A stretch of 64,000 nucleotides of DNA. Origin: Nocardia abscessus NBRC 100374. GTDB lineage: Bacteria > Actinomycetota > Actinomycetes > Mycobacteriales > Mycobacteriaceae. Positions within the stretch are counted from its first letter, which is position 1. Each line of letters starts with the position of its first letter. Positions 44,422-52,865 of the stretch are shown in pieces. The stretch covers positions 1-64,000 of the forward strand of contig NZ_BAFP01000040.1 of assembly GCF_000308455.1 (NCBI RefSeq), given 5' to 3'. A model generated the notes under the pieces. That model did no database searches. It worked only from the letters and a program-made list of their open reading frames with translations, and had not been told where the DNA came from. The position numbers and the translations under genes are program-made.

Positions 44422-46311
44422 TTGCCGATACCCATGAGGAGTGGAGTGCCCGCCAGCTTCGCCGACACCACGTTCACCGATCCCGCCCGGATCCGGAACT
44501 TCTGCATCATCGCGCACATCGACCACGGCAAGTCGACGCTGGCCGACCGGATGCTGCAACTGACCGGTGTGGTCGAGGAGCGGCAGATGCGTGCGCAGTA
44601 TCTGGACCGGATGGATATCGAGCGCGAACGCGGCATCACCATCAAGGCCCAGAACGTGCGGCTGCCCTGGAAGCCGCGAACGGGGGAGCACGAGGGCACC
44701 GATTTCGTACTGCACCTCATCGATACGCCCGGCCACGTGGACTTCACCTACGAGGTGTCCCGCGCGCTGGAGGCGTGTGAGGGCGCGATCCTCCTGGTCG
44801 ACGCCGCGCAGGGCATCGAGGCGCAGACGCTGGCCAACCTGTACCTGGCGCTGGACAAGGATCTGACGGTCATCCCGGTGCTGAACAAGATCGACCTGCC
44901 CGCCGCGGACCCGGAGCGCTACGCCGCCGAACTGGCGCACATCGTCGGCTGCGAGCCGTCGGACGTGCTGCGCGTCTCCGGCAAGACCGGCGAGGGCGTG
45001 ACCGAGCTGCTCGACCAGGTGATCGCCCAGGTGCCGCCGCCGGTCGGGGACGCCGACGCGCCCGCCCGCGCGATGATCTTCGACTCGGTCTACGACACCT
45101 ACCGCGGCGTGGTCACCTACGTCCGCGTGGTGGACGGCAAGCTGACCCCGCGCGAGAAGATCAAGATGATGTCCACCGGCGCGACCCACGAGCTGCTGGA
45201 GATCGGCATCGTCTCGCCGGAGCCCAAGCCGACCCAGGGTCTCGGCGTCGGCGAGGTCGGCTATCTGATCACCGGCGTGAAGGACGTGCGCCAGTCCAAG
45301 GTCGGCGACACCGTGACCAGTGCTCGCGGCGGCGCGTCCGAACCGCTCACCGGATATCGCGAGCCCCGTCCGATGGTGTACTCCGGCCTGTACCCGGTGG
45401 ACGGCTCCGACTACCCGGACCTGCGCGACGCGCTGGAGAAATTGCAACTCAACGACGCCGCCCTGACCTACACGCCGGAGACCTCGGTGGCGCTCGGGTT
45501 CGGCTTCCGCTGCGGCTTCCTGGGCCTGCTGCACATGGAGATCACGCGCGAGCGCCTGCAGCGCGAGTTCGACCTCGACCTGATCTCGACCGCGCCGAAC
45601 GTGGTGTACCGGGTGGAGATGGAGGACGGCGCCGAGCACGTGGTCACCAACCCCTCGTACTGGCCGGAAGGCAAGGTGCGCAACGTCTACGAGCCGGTGG
45701 TGAAGTGCACCATCATCTCGCCGAGCGAGTTCATCGGCTCGATCATGGAGCTGTGCCAGTCCCGCCGCGGCGAGCTCGGCGGCATGGACTACCTGTCCGA
45801 GACCCGCGTCGAGCTGCGGTACACGATGCCGATGGCGGAGATCATCTTCGACTTCTTCGACTCGCTGAAGTCGCGCACCCGCGGCTACGCGAGCCTGGAC
45901 TACGAGGAGTCGGGCGAGCAGGAGTCGCAGCTGGTGAAGGTGGACATCCTGTTGCAGGGTGAGGCGGTGGACGCGTTCAGCGCGATCGTGCACCGCGACG
46001 CCGCGCAGGCCTACGGCCACAAGATGACCACCAAGCTGCGCGAGCTGATCCCGCGCCAGCAGTTCGAGGTGCCGATCCAGGCGGCGATCGGCTCGAAGAT
46101 CATCGCGCGCGAGAACATCCGCGCCATCCGCAAGGACGTGCTGGCCAAGTGCTACGGCGGTGACATCAGCCGCAAGCGCAAGCTGCTGGAGAAGCAGAAG
46201 GAAGGCAAGAAGCGGATGAAGACGATCGGCCGCGTCGACGTCCCGCAGGAAGCCTTCGTCGCGGCGCTGTCCTCCGACGCCGCTTCGGACAAGCCGAAGG
46301 AAAAGAAGTAG
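44422..46311 (+). CDS. lepA: elongation factor 4 (LepA)
   Basis: 629-aa back-translocating translational GTPase. G motifs [28 protein letters not shown]; the family C-terminal domain [20 protein letters not shown] is complete. The start is ambiguous: TTG 44422 has GGAGGG 4-5 nt upstream and is my choice; ATG 44410 and ATG 44434 are in frame. The protein has about 20 extra N-terminal residues before [13 protein letters not shown], as in mycobacteria. Confidence 0.96.
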   Translation: MPIPMRSGVPASFADTTFTDPARIRNFCIIAHIDHGKSTLADRMLQLTGVVEERQMRAQYLDRMDIERERGITIKAQNVRLPWKPRTGEHEGTDFVLHLIDTPGHVDFTYEVSRALEACEGAILLVDAAQGIEAQTLANLYLALDKDLTVIPVLNKIDLPAADPERYAAELAHIVGCEPSDVLRVSGKTGEGVTELLDQVIAQVPPPVGDADAPARAMIFDSVYDTYRGVVTYVRVVDGKLTPREKIKMMSTGATHELLEIGIVSPEPKPTQGLGVGEVGYLITGVKDVRQSKVGDTVTSARGGASEPLTGYREPRPMVYSGLYPVDGSDYPDLRDALEKLQLNDAALTYTPETSVALGFGFRCGFLGLLHMEITRERLQREFDLDLISTAPNVVYRVEMEDGAEHVVTNPSYWPEGKVRNVYEPVVKCTIISPSEFIGSIMELCQSRRGELGGMDYLSETRVELRYTMPMAEIIFDFFDSLKSRTRGYASLDYEESGEQESQLVKVDILLQGEAVDAFSAIVHRDAAQAYGHKMTTKLRELIPRQQFEVPIQAAIGSKIIARENIRAIRKDVLAKCYGGDISRKRKLLEKQKEGKKRMKTIGRVDVPQEAFVAALSSDAASDKPKEKK

Positions 46312-46315
46312 GCGG

Positions 46316-47581
46316 CTAGCCCGTCGCGCGCAGTCGCACGCGCAGGCGGGCGCCCCCGAGCGGGCTTTCGTCGAGTTCGGCCGTGCCGGAATGCAATTCG
46401 GCCTGCTGGCGGACCAAGGCCAGGCCGAGACCGGAACCGGGGGAGCCGGGCCCTTTCACGAAGCGGTCGAAGGCGTCCCCGCGCAGCGCCTCGGGGATGC
46501 CGCGGCCGTCGTCGTCGATGACGATTTCCACGCAGTCCTGCGGGCCGGATCGGGCGCTGACGACCACGGTTTCGGCATGACCGTGCTGCACGGCGTTGGC
46601 GACGGCATTCGTGACGATGAGCATCACGCCGCCGGGCAGACCGGTCACGGTGACGGGGGCGCATTCGGCGAGTTCCACCCGGACCCCAGGGTGCCTGCGG
46701 CGCGCGTCGTGCACCGCCCGGTCCAGGGTGTCGCAGAGATCGAACGGCTCAAAGACGTCCGGACCGGTGAGTTCGCCGACCGCCAGGCGTTCCAGATCGG
46801 TGAGCGTGTTCTCGATCTGCTGCTCGGCGAAGAGCACCTCGGCCAGGATCGCGCCGCGCTGCTGCGCCGGAATCTCCTTGGTGGCCAGCACCTGTAGATC
46901 GGTGCGCAGGGCGGTCAGCGGCGTGCGCAGCTCGTGCGCGCAGACAGCGGCGAAGTCGCGAGCGCCGGTCAGCGCGCGGTTGGTGGCGCGGTGGGCGGCC
47001 TCCAGCCGGGCCAGCATGCGGGTGATCGCGTCGGAGAGTTCCTCGGCTTCCCGCGCGCCGCGGCCGGACAGCGGCGGCAATTGCTCCAACGTGTCGATGC
47101 TGTGCGTGGCGTTGGCCAGCCTGCGCAGCGGGCGTGCGGCGAACCCGGCCAGGTACCAGCCGAGCAGCGCGGCCAGCAGCGCGCCCGCGACGCCGATGCC
47201 GAGGCCGATGCGCTGGCTGCGATGGATGGCCGCCGCCACGACGTCGCGGTCGGGATCGAGCGCGACCAGCACGCCGGGCAGCCCGTCGACCGGGGCGATC
47301 GCCGCGTCGCCCGGTACACCGGGAAGCCGCGCGTCCGCCGCGTCCGCGGGGGCCTGCTCGGGGGACAAGGTGGCTGCGGACGGTGGAACCGGTTGCCCGG
47401 GAACGGCTTTCAGGGGCGGTGCGACGCGCACCGCCATCGAGGAGACGGTCTCGTCCAACTGGCGTTCGCCGGTGGCCCCGAGCAGGGCCGCGAAGGTGAC
47501 CGTCAGGGTGAGCGCGACGAGCGCCGCGACCACCCCCGACACCACTGCCACCCGGGTACGCAACGACGGTGACCCGCTCAT
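46316..47581 (-). CDS. prrB: sensor histidine kinase, PrrB-like
   Basis: 421-aa membrane kinase. Two membrane segments (about residues 12-34 and 124-148) flank an extracytoplasmic sensor of 90 residues; then HAMP, the HisKA box [10 protein letters not shown] with the phosphorylated His, and the ATPase motifs [18 protein letters not shown] and GSGLGLALV. Its response regulator precedes it with a 4-nt overlap. Domain order and partner sequence match PrrB of mycobacteria. Stop lies 4 nt from the convergent lepA stop. Confidence 0.85.
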   Translation of the reverse strand: MSGSPSLRTRVAVVSGVVAALVALTLTVTFAALLGATGERQLDETVSSMAVRVAPPLKAVPGQPVPPSAATLSPEQAPADAADARLPGVPGDAAIAPVDGLPGVLVALDPDRDVVAAAIHRSQRIGLGIGVAGALLAALLGWYLAGFAARPLRRLANATHSIDTLEQLPPLSGRGAREAEELSDAITRMLARLEAAHRATNRALTGARDFAAVCAHELRTPLTALRTDLQVLATKEIPAQQRGAILAEVLFAEQQIENTLTDLERLAVGELTGPDVFEPFDLCDTLDRAVHDARRRHPGVRVELAECAPVTVTGLPGGVMLIVTNAVANAVQHGHAETVVVSARSGPQDCVEIVIDDDGRGIPEALRGDAFDRFVKGPGSPGSGLGLALVRQQAELHSGTAELDESPLGGARLRVRLRATG

Positions 47582-48270
47582 GGTTCCTCCCGGAGTACGA
47601 AGCCGACGCCGCGCACGGTGTGGATCACCCGGGGCGCGCCGTCCGCCTCCAGCTTGCGCCGCAGATAGGAGACGAACACGTCGACGACATTGGTGTCGGT
47701 GGGGAAGTCGTATCCCCAGACGGCGGACAGGATCTGCTCGCGGCCGAGCACGATCCCGGTGTGCTCGGCGAGCAGGGCGAGCACCTCGAATTCGCGCTTC
47801 GTCAGCTCCACCGGTTTGCCCGCGGCCAGCACCCGGTGCCCGGCCGGGTCGATGCGCACCTGCCCGACCGTGCGCGCCCCCTCCGGCCGCCGCACCGGCT
47901 TCTGGCTGCGCCGCAGCAGCGCGTTCAGCCGCGCGACCAGTTCGCCGAGATCGAACGGCTTGGTCAGGTAGTCGTCGGCGCCGCGCTCCAGGCAGGCGAT
48001 CCGGTCGCTGACCGCGGTGCGCGCGCTGAGCACGCAGATCGGGATGTCGTTGCCCATCGCGCGCAGCGCGGTGACCACGCCGACGCCGTCGAGTTCGGGC
48101 AGGTTGACGTCGAGCACCATCGCGTCGGGCGTGGCGGCGCGGACCATGCTCAGCGCCGCCGCGCCGTCGGCCGCGGTGACGACCTCGAAATCGGAGAGCT
48201 CCAGTCCGCGCCGCAGCGACGTGAGGAGGCGAACCTCGTCGTCCACGACCAGGATTCGTTGTCCGGCCAT
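47578..48270 (-). CDS. prrA: response regulator, PrrA-like, OmpR family
   Basis: 230-aa regulator. Receiver domain with LVVDDE, phosphoacceptor Asp in [11 protein letters not shown] and conserved Lys in [16 protein letters not shown]-binding winged helix ending [20 protein letters not shown]. The stretch [20 protein letters not shown] is very like M. tuberculosis PrrA. PrrAB controls growth and respiration-related genes in mycobacteria. ATG 48270 is 6 nt after TAGATT (48282-48277), leaderless; the inverted repeat TCCCA-N5-TGGGA (48284-48298) just upstream may be an autoregulatory site. Confidence 0.87.
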   Translation of the reverse strand: MAGQRILVVDDEVRLLTSLRRGLELSDFEVVTAADGAAALSMVRAATPDAMVLDVNLPELDGVGVVTALRAMGNDIPICVLSARTAVSDRIACLERGADDYLTKPFDLGELVARLNALLRRSQKPVRRPEGARTVGQVRIDPAGHRVLAAGKPVELTKREFEVLALLAEHTGIVLGREQILSAVWGYDFPTDTNVVDVFVSYLRRKLEADGAPRVIHTVRGVGFVLREEP

Positions 48271-48283
48271 GGTGTCAATCTAA

Positions 48284-48298
48284 TCCCACAGTCTGGGA
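48284..48298. promoter_or_regulatory. short inverted repeat at the prrA promoter
   Basis: TCCCA-CAGTC-TGGGA lies immediately upstream of the prrA -10. OmpR-type regulators often bind repeats here; with only 5-bp arms this is a weak call. Confidence 0.3.
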
Positions 48299-48448
48299 CG
48301 GAAGGCGTGCGGTGGACTCGGGCAGGGCCGGTGCGTCCTGCGCCGACATTCCTGGCGGTTGATGCGCCCACGGTGGTCTCCTGCGCGTCGATGCTGCCGA
48401 ACGGGTGGTTCGCCGAATTCGACAGTAGGGCGCGGATCTTCAGCACTC

Positions 48449-48480
48449 CTCTGGCAACTCTTAGAGTTTTATTAGTTTTC
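48449..48480. promoter_or_regulatory. AT-rich patch with 13-bp palindrome in the prrA/iniB-like intergenic region
   Basis: The palindrome AACTCTTAGAGTT (48456-48468) is followed by TTATTAGTTTTC. About two thirds A/T over 30 bp is striking in this GC-rich sequence. Such patches nucleate the silencer Lsr2 in mycobacteria, where iniBAC is an Lsr2 target; binding here is inference. The rest of the 487-bp gap shows no gene. Confidence 0.45.
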
Positions 48481-48624
48481 TCCGGCGCGTTCGCCGCCGC
48501 CCGTCGTCGCGGTCACGACGTTTTCGATCCGGCCTGGTAGTGGCGCGTATTCCAGACGGCGCGCGTTCGGGAAGGCCACCGGAAATAGGGCTTCCGATCC
48601 GGTAATTCGGATGGCAGGGTTGTG

Positions 48625-48653
48625 TTGCTCACCACAGTCGTATTCTCTACAGT
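48625..48653 (+). promoter_or_regulatory. promoter of the IniB-like gene
   Basis: TTGCTC (48625-48630), a 17-nt spacer, and TACAGT (48648-48653) form a credible promoter, giving a leader of about 98 nt. It overlaps the inverted repeat ATTCTC-N10-GAGAAT (48642-48663), and a second one, AGTATT-CCCGA-AATACT (48674-48690), lies just downstream of the expected start site, so both are candidate operators. Confidence 0.55.
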
Positions 48654-48757
48654 CCTGGAGAATGTGACAGGCGAGTATTCCCGAAATACTGTTGGGTGAT
48701 CTTCACTTGGTCGGACCGGCGTGGTGAGGATGCTGGAGAACCGAGAGTGGAGCCTTT

Positions 48758-50965
48758 ATGACGCGTGATCTGCCCTTCGACGAGGACACCGAAGGGGCCG
48801 AGCGCGCAGGCGATACCGCCTACCGTGTGGCCACCGGCGTCGCGCGGGTCGCGCGGGCGGGCGCCTATGTCACCGGCGGTGCCCTGGTGGCCGCCAACGG
48901 CGGCGGCGTTCCCGCGCAGCCCGGCGAGTCCCGCCTCGACAGCCGGCAAACCGGCTGGGCGCACAGCACCGATCCCGATCCCGATCAGCCGAGCCCGGTC
49001 GTCACCTTCCCGGACCCGGTCGTCGAACCCGCGCCGTTCGCTTCGCACGGCTCGAATGTCCCGGTGGCGCATGGCAGCCCGGCGCCCGGCTCCCTCCCCG
49101 CGCCCGAGTTCACCATTCCGGGCACCCGTGTCGGGCCCGCCGGATCGCTGCCCCCGTTCGGCGAGGACTACAGCGGCACCGACGCCGGGTTCCCGCTGCC
49201 GACCTTGCCCGGTGGCGACGCGGGCGCCCACGGGATGCAGCTGCCCGGACACTCCGGAGGCGGTGTCCCCGGACTGGGCGGCATCCCCGGCACGGACGGC
49301 GGTTCCGGGACCGGACTGACCATTCCGGGGACCGACGGCAACGTCTCCAGCGGTTTATCGCTGCCCGGTACCCGGTCCGAGTCCTCGAACGAGTTCGACG
49401 CGCCCGGCGGCCACGGGTTCGGCCTGCCGGGTCACGGGCTCGGCCAAGCCGGGCACGGCTTCGGCCTGCCCGGGGCGAACGGCTTCGTCGCGCCCGGCTC
49501 CACCGTCTTCGACCTGCCCGGTAACAGTGGACTCGGTGCGGCGCCCACGGCGGGCGACCCGTTCGACGGCGTCGGCCAGGACGGCGATCTCGGGATGTTC
49601 GTCGGCACCCAGTGGTCGGTCGACTTCGGGATCGGCCCGAACGGGATCTACTTCACCTCCGAGATGAAGGTCGACGCCGCGGCCGGGGACGTCGGCGACC
49701 AGCTCGACCAGTACACCGACTGGCTGGCCGACGGCATCCACGTGCCGGACGGCACCGAGCGCGCGGGCACCGAGCCGCACGCGGCGGGGCCCGGCCATTC
49801 CGGTCTGCTCGGCGGGCTCACGTCACCGGGCACGTCCGGGACGCAGGCGTCCGGCGTGGCGCAGTCCTCGTCGGCGGGAGTCGCGCAGCCGCAGGCGGTG
49901 TCCGGCGTCGCGCAGCCGCTGGCCGCCTCGGCGCCGGTCGCGCCCGCCCCTGCTGCCGCGGTCGCGCCGGCCGCGTCGGTGGCCCCCGCCGCCCCGGCTC
50001 CCGCCGCCGCACCCGCGGCGGTCGCGGCCGCTCCGGTCGTCGCGGCCACCCCGTTGCAGACCACGATCCAGCCCGATGCCGCCTCGACCCCGATCGCGAA
50101 CGTGCTCGCCGCGCCGGAGGGCGCGTCCGTGCTGACCGCTCCGGCGGCGGCCGTCCCCGCGCTGTTCGACGCGGTACGGCCGACGCCCGTGGTGAAGCCC
50201 GCGCCGGTGACCGACCCGCAGCCGTCCCACCCCACCCAGCCGTCCACGCCGACGGGGACCGCGCCGACGACGATCGTGAAGACCACGCCGACGCCGAGCG
50301 TTCCGGGCGACGTGACCATCCCCTCCGTGCCGAAGACGCCGGATCTCGACGTCACGAAGCTCCCGGGCGCCACCACGCTGCCGCACGGAGGCGTCACCAC
50401 CGCGCCGGACGTGCCGACCACCAAGACCCCGGGCGCGACGGTCACCAAGCCCCCGGCGCCCACCCACGGCTCGACCACCCCGGACGACGACGTGACGACC
50501 CCGGGTGGCGTCACCGGCCGTCCCAGCACCGGCGGCACTTCGAACAGCACCTACCCGACCAACGACACCTACCCGACCGCCGACGTCCCGACGCACGACC
50601 TGCCGACCGACGACGTGCCGACCGTGAGCAGGCCGTCGCAGCCGACGTACTCCGCGCCGGACCAGCCGACCTACAGCGCCCCGGCGCACGCGCCCACCGT
50701 CGAGCCGCACACTCCGATGGCGCCGACCCCGGTCGCTCCCGTGCCCACCCAGGCGCCGATCAAGCCGCAAGTGATCGACCCGAAGCCGCAGGGGATCTCG
50801 GCGCCGCTGGCGGCCGACACCTCGGTGGTCGCCGAGCACACCTACGACCACTCCGCACTGACGCTGGTGTCCTACGGCGGTCTCTCCAGTGGGTTGCTGC
50901 CGGACTCGGCCATAGCGGATACGCACTACCAGGCGTCCGGTGTGTCGGACATCTCGCTGATGTAG
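48758..50965 (+). CDS. IniB-like low-complexity protein
   Basis: 735-aa protein with no signal peptide. Residues 60-280 are Gly/Pro/Ser-rich with repeated LPG/GHGFGLPG units; residues about 281-345 are the only segment that looks folded (MFVGTQWSVDFGIGPNGIYF and DQLDQYTDWLADGIHVP); 370-735 are Ala/Pro then Thr/Pro/Asp-rich, with repeats such as QPTYSAPDQPTYSAP. Composition and position directly before an IniA-like dynamin recall IniB of the isoniazid-inducible operon, though I see no clear sequence match to the IniB N-terminal domain. GGAG precedes ATG 48758. Role in cell-envelope stress is inferred from the operon. Confidence 0.6.
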   Translation: MTRDLPFDEDTEGAERAGDTAYRVATGVARVARAGAYVTGGALVAANGGGVPAQPGESRLDSRQTGWAHSTDPDPDQPSPVVTFPDPVVEPAPFASHGSNVPVAHGSPAPGSLPAPEFTIPGTRVGPAGSLPPFGEDYSGTDAGFPLPTLPGGDAGAHGMQLPGHSGGGVPGLGGIPGTDGGSGTGLTIPGTDGNVSSGLSLPGTRSESSNEFDAPGGHGFGLPGHGLGQAGHGFGLPGANGFVAPGSTVFDLPGNSGLGAAPTAGDPFDGVGQDGDLGMFVGTQWSVDFGIGPNGIYFTSEMKVDAAAGDVGDQLDQYTDWLADGIHVPDGTERAGTEPHAAGPGHSGLLGGLTSPGTSGTQASGVAQSSSAGVAQPQAVSGVAQPLAASAPVAPAPAAAVAPAASVAPAAPAPAAAPAAVAAAPVVAATPLQTTIQPDAASTPIANVLAAPEGASVLTAPAAAVPALFDAVRPTPVVKPAPVTDPQPSHPTQPSTPTGTAPTTIVKTTPTPSVPGDVTIPSVPKTPDLDVTKLPGATTLPHGGVTTAPDVPTTKTPGATVTKPPAPTHGSTTPDDDVTTPGGVTGRPSTGGTSNSTYPTNDTYPTADVPTHDLPTDDVPTVSRPSQPTYSAPDQPTYSAPAHAPTVEPHTPMAPTPVAPVPTQAPIKPQVIDPKPQGISAPLAADTSVVAEHTYDHSALTLVSYGGLSSGLLPDSAIADTHYQASGVSDISLM

Positions 50966-51046
50966 CAGGGCTACAGGAGTCGGCGAGGACTGCGGAGCGT
51001 CCGCAGGGGGTACCAGAACAAGAGTCACCGAGAGTAAGGAGGAGGG

Positions 51047-52852
51047 TTGTCTGCCGCTGCCGGGCTGAAGGCTGCGACGGTGAAACATCCGGACGCGATG
51101 GCCCCGCTCATCCGAATACTCGACGAGCTGCGGGAGACGGCCCGATCCGCGGGACGCGACGACCTCGGCAGCCGACTGAGCATGGTCCGCGCCAGGGTGA
51201 GCGATCCCCGGGTGCGACTCGTGGTCGTCGGCCATCCGAAGAACGGCATGAGCACGCTGGTCAACAGCTTGGTCGGTGCCTCGGTCAGTGCGACGAACAG
51301 CGATCTGAGCGTCCCGGTGATCGTCGAGTACGGCCCAGAGCCGACCGCGACGCTGGTGCGGCAGACCGAATTCGGCCGCACCGAGCGCCAGTCGGTCGAC
51401 CCGCTCGATCCCGGTCCGGCGCTGGCCACCCAGGGAGTCGTCCGCGCCGAGTTCACCCAGCCGAGTTCGCTGCTCGCCGACGGTGTCGTGGTCATGGACG
51501 CCCCCGGTGGGCTGGGTGACAATCGGACCACCTGGTCGATGATCGCCGCGGCCGACGCCGTGCTCTACGTCGGTGACGCGAGTGCCGAGCTGACCATGGA
51601 GCAGATCGCCGAGTTGCAGCGCATCCAGCAGATCTGTCCGACGGTGGTCTGTGTGCTGAACAAGATCGATGTGTATCCGCACTGGTCGCACACCCAGCAG
51701 CGCAATCGGGAACTGCTCGACACGGCGGGGCTCGGTTTCGCGGTGGCGCCGGTGTCCGCGGAATTGCACCGGCAGGCCGGGATGACCGGCGATTACCAGC
51801 GCGACATCGAGTCCGGCGTGCCGCAGCTGATCGATCACCTGCGCGACTACGTGGTCGCCCGCGCCGACGCGGTGGCGCAGGAAGCCGCCGTCCAGGACAT
51901 CCGCCTGGTCTGCGACCACCTGGCGCTCACGCTGCGCACCGAGGCCGAGGCGCTGCGCGATCCGCGGCGCAGGGCCGAGATCACCGACCAGCTCGTGCGC
52001 GCCCGCGACGAGGCCGACCAGCTGCGCCAGCGCACCGCGAACTGGCAGGTCACCCTGGTCGACGGCGCGACGGAACTGATGGCCGACATCGAGCACGACC
52101 TGCGCCACCGGCTGCGCAGCCTGATCCGCGACGCCGAGGCAGAGATCGCCCAGACCGATCCGGCGCGCCGGTGGAAGGAATTCGGCGCCGATCTGGACGC
52201 GCGCATCTGCGAGGCGGTCGAGGAGAACTTCGCCGTGGCGCACTACCGCTCGATGGAGCTGTCCGAGCAGGTGGCCGCGAAGTTCCCGGCCGACAACCGG
52301 ACCGCGCCGCTCCCGGACCTGCGCCTGAGCAATCCCGGTGAGGTGCTCGAAGCGGTGCAGCCGCTGGAGCCGTTGGAGAGCGCGAAGGCAGGGGTGACCC
52401 AGCAGTTCCTCACCGGTCTGCGCGGCTCCTACGGCGGCATCCTGATGGTCGGTCTGGCCACCAGCCTGCTGGGCATGTCGCTGGTGAACTGGTATTCGGC
52501 GGGCGCGGGCGTGCTGCTGGGCGTCAACGCGCTGTGGGACGACCGCAAGAACCGCAAGCTGCGCCGCCGCGCCGAGGCCAAGGTGGCGGTCGCCCGCCTG
52601 ATGGACGACGTGATATTCCAGGTCGGCAAGGAGTCGCGCAACCGCTTGCGCGCCATGCAGCGGGTACTGCGCGACCACTTCACCGACATCGCGACCGAGG
52701 TCTCGCGCGGCGCGGACGACGCGCTGCGGTTGGCCGAGGAGAACTACGGGAAGTACGGCGACCGCGGGCCGGAGCGGATCGCCGACCTCGAGGCGCGGCT
52801 GGGCAAACTGCGGGTGCTGCGCGACGAGGCCGACGGGCTGGTCCCCGCGTAG
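51047..52852 (+). CDS. IniA-like dynamin-family protein with altered P-loop
   Basis: 601-aa dynamin-like protein closest to IniA of M. tuberculosis (IniBAC, membrane repair under cell-wall stress). The G1 loop reads GHPKNGMSTLVN, with Met where the GTPase family has the essential Lys (GxxxxGKS). G3 is DAPGG and G4 LNKIDVY. A helical stalk follows, then a hydrophobic paddle (GGILMVGLATSLLGMSLVNW, GAGVLLGVNALW) that could insert in membranes, and a coiled C-terminus. TTG 51047 follows AAGGAGG by 4 nt. The Lys-to-Met change predicts weak or no GTP hydrolysis. Confidence 0.82.
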   Translation: MSAAAGLKAATVKHPDAMAPLIRILDELRETARSAGRDDLGSRLSMVRARVSDPRVRLVVVGHPKNGMSTLVNSLVGASVSATNSDLSVPVIVEYGPEPTATLVRQTEFGRTERQSVDPLDPGPALATQGVVRAEFTQPSSLLADGVVVMDAPGGLGDNRTTWSMIAAADAVLYVGDASAELTMEQIAELQRIQQICPTVVCVLNKIDVYPHWSHTQQRNRELLDTAGLGFAVAPVSAELHRQAGMTGDYQRDIESGVPQLIDHLRDYVVARADAVAQEAAVQDIRLVCDHLALTLRTEAEALRDPRRRAEITDQLVRARDEADQLRQRTANWQVTLVDGATELMADIEHDLRHRLRSLIRDAEAEIAQTDPARRWKEFGADLDARICEAVEENFAVAHYRSMELSEQVAAKFPADNRTAPLPDLRLSNPGEVLEAVQPLEPLESAKAGVTQQFLTGLRGSYGGILMVGLATSLLGMSLVNWYSAGAGVLLGVNALWDDRKNRKLRRRAEAKVAVARLMDDVIFQVGKESRNRLRAMQRVLRDHFTDIATEVSRGADDALRLAEENYGKYGDRGPERIADLEARLGKLRVLRDEADGLVPA

Positions 52853-52865
52853 GCCGATCGCCCGG

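Noticed and set aside
49823..52678. 951-aa minus-strand frame opposite the IniB-like and dynamin genes
   Set aside because: Low-complexity Arg/Gly/Val translation; the dynamin motifs and Shine-Dalgarno sites lie on the plus strand.
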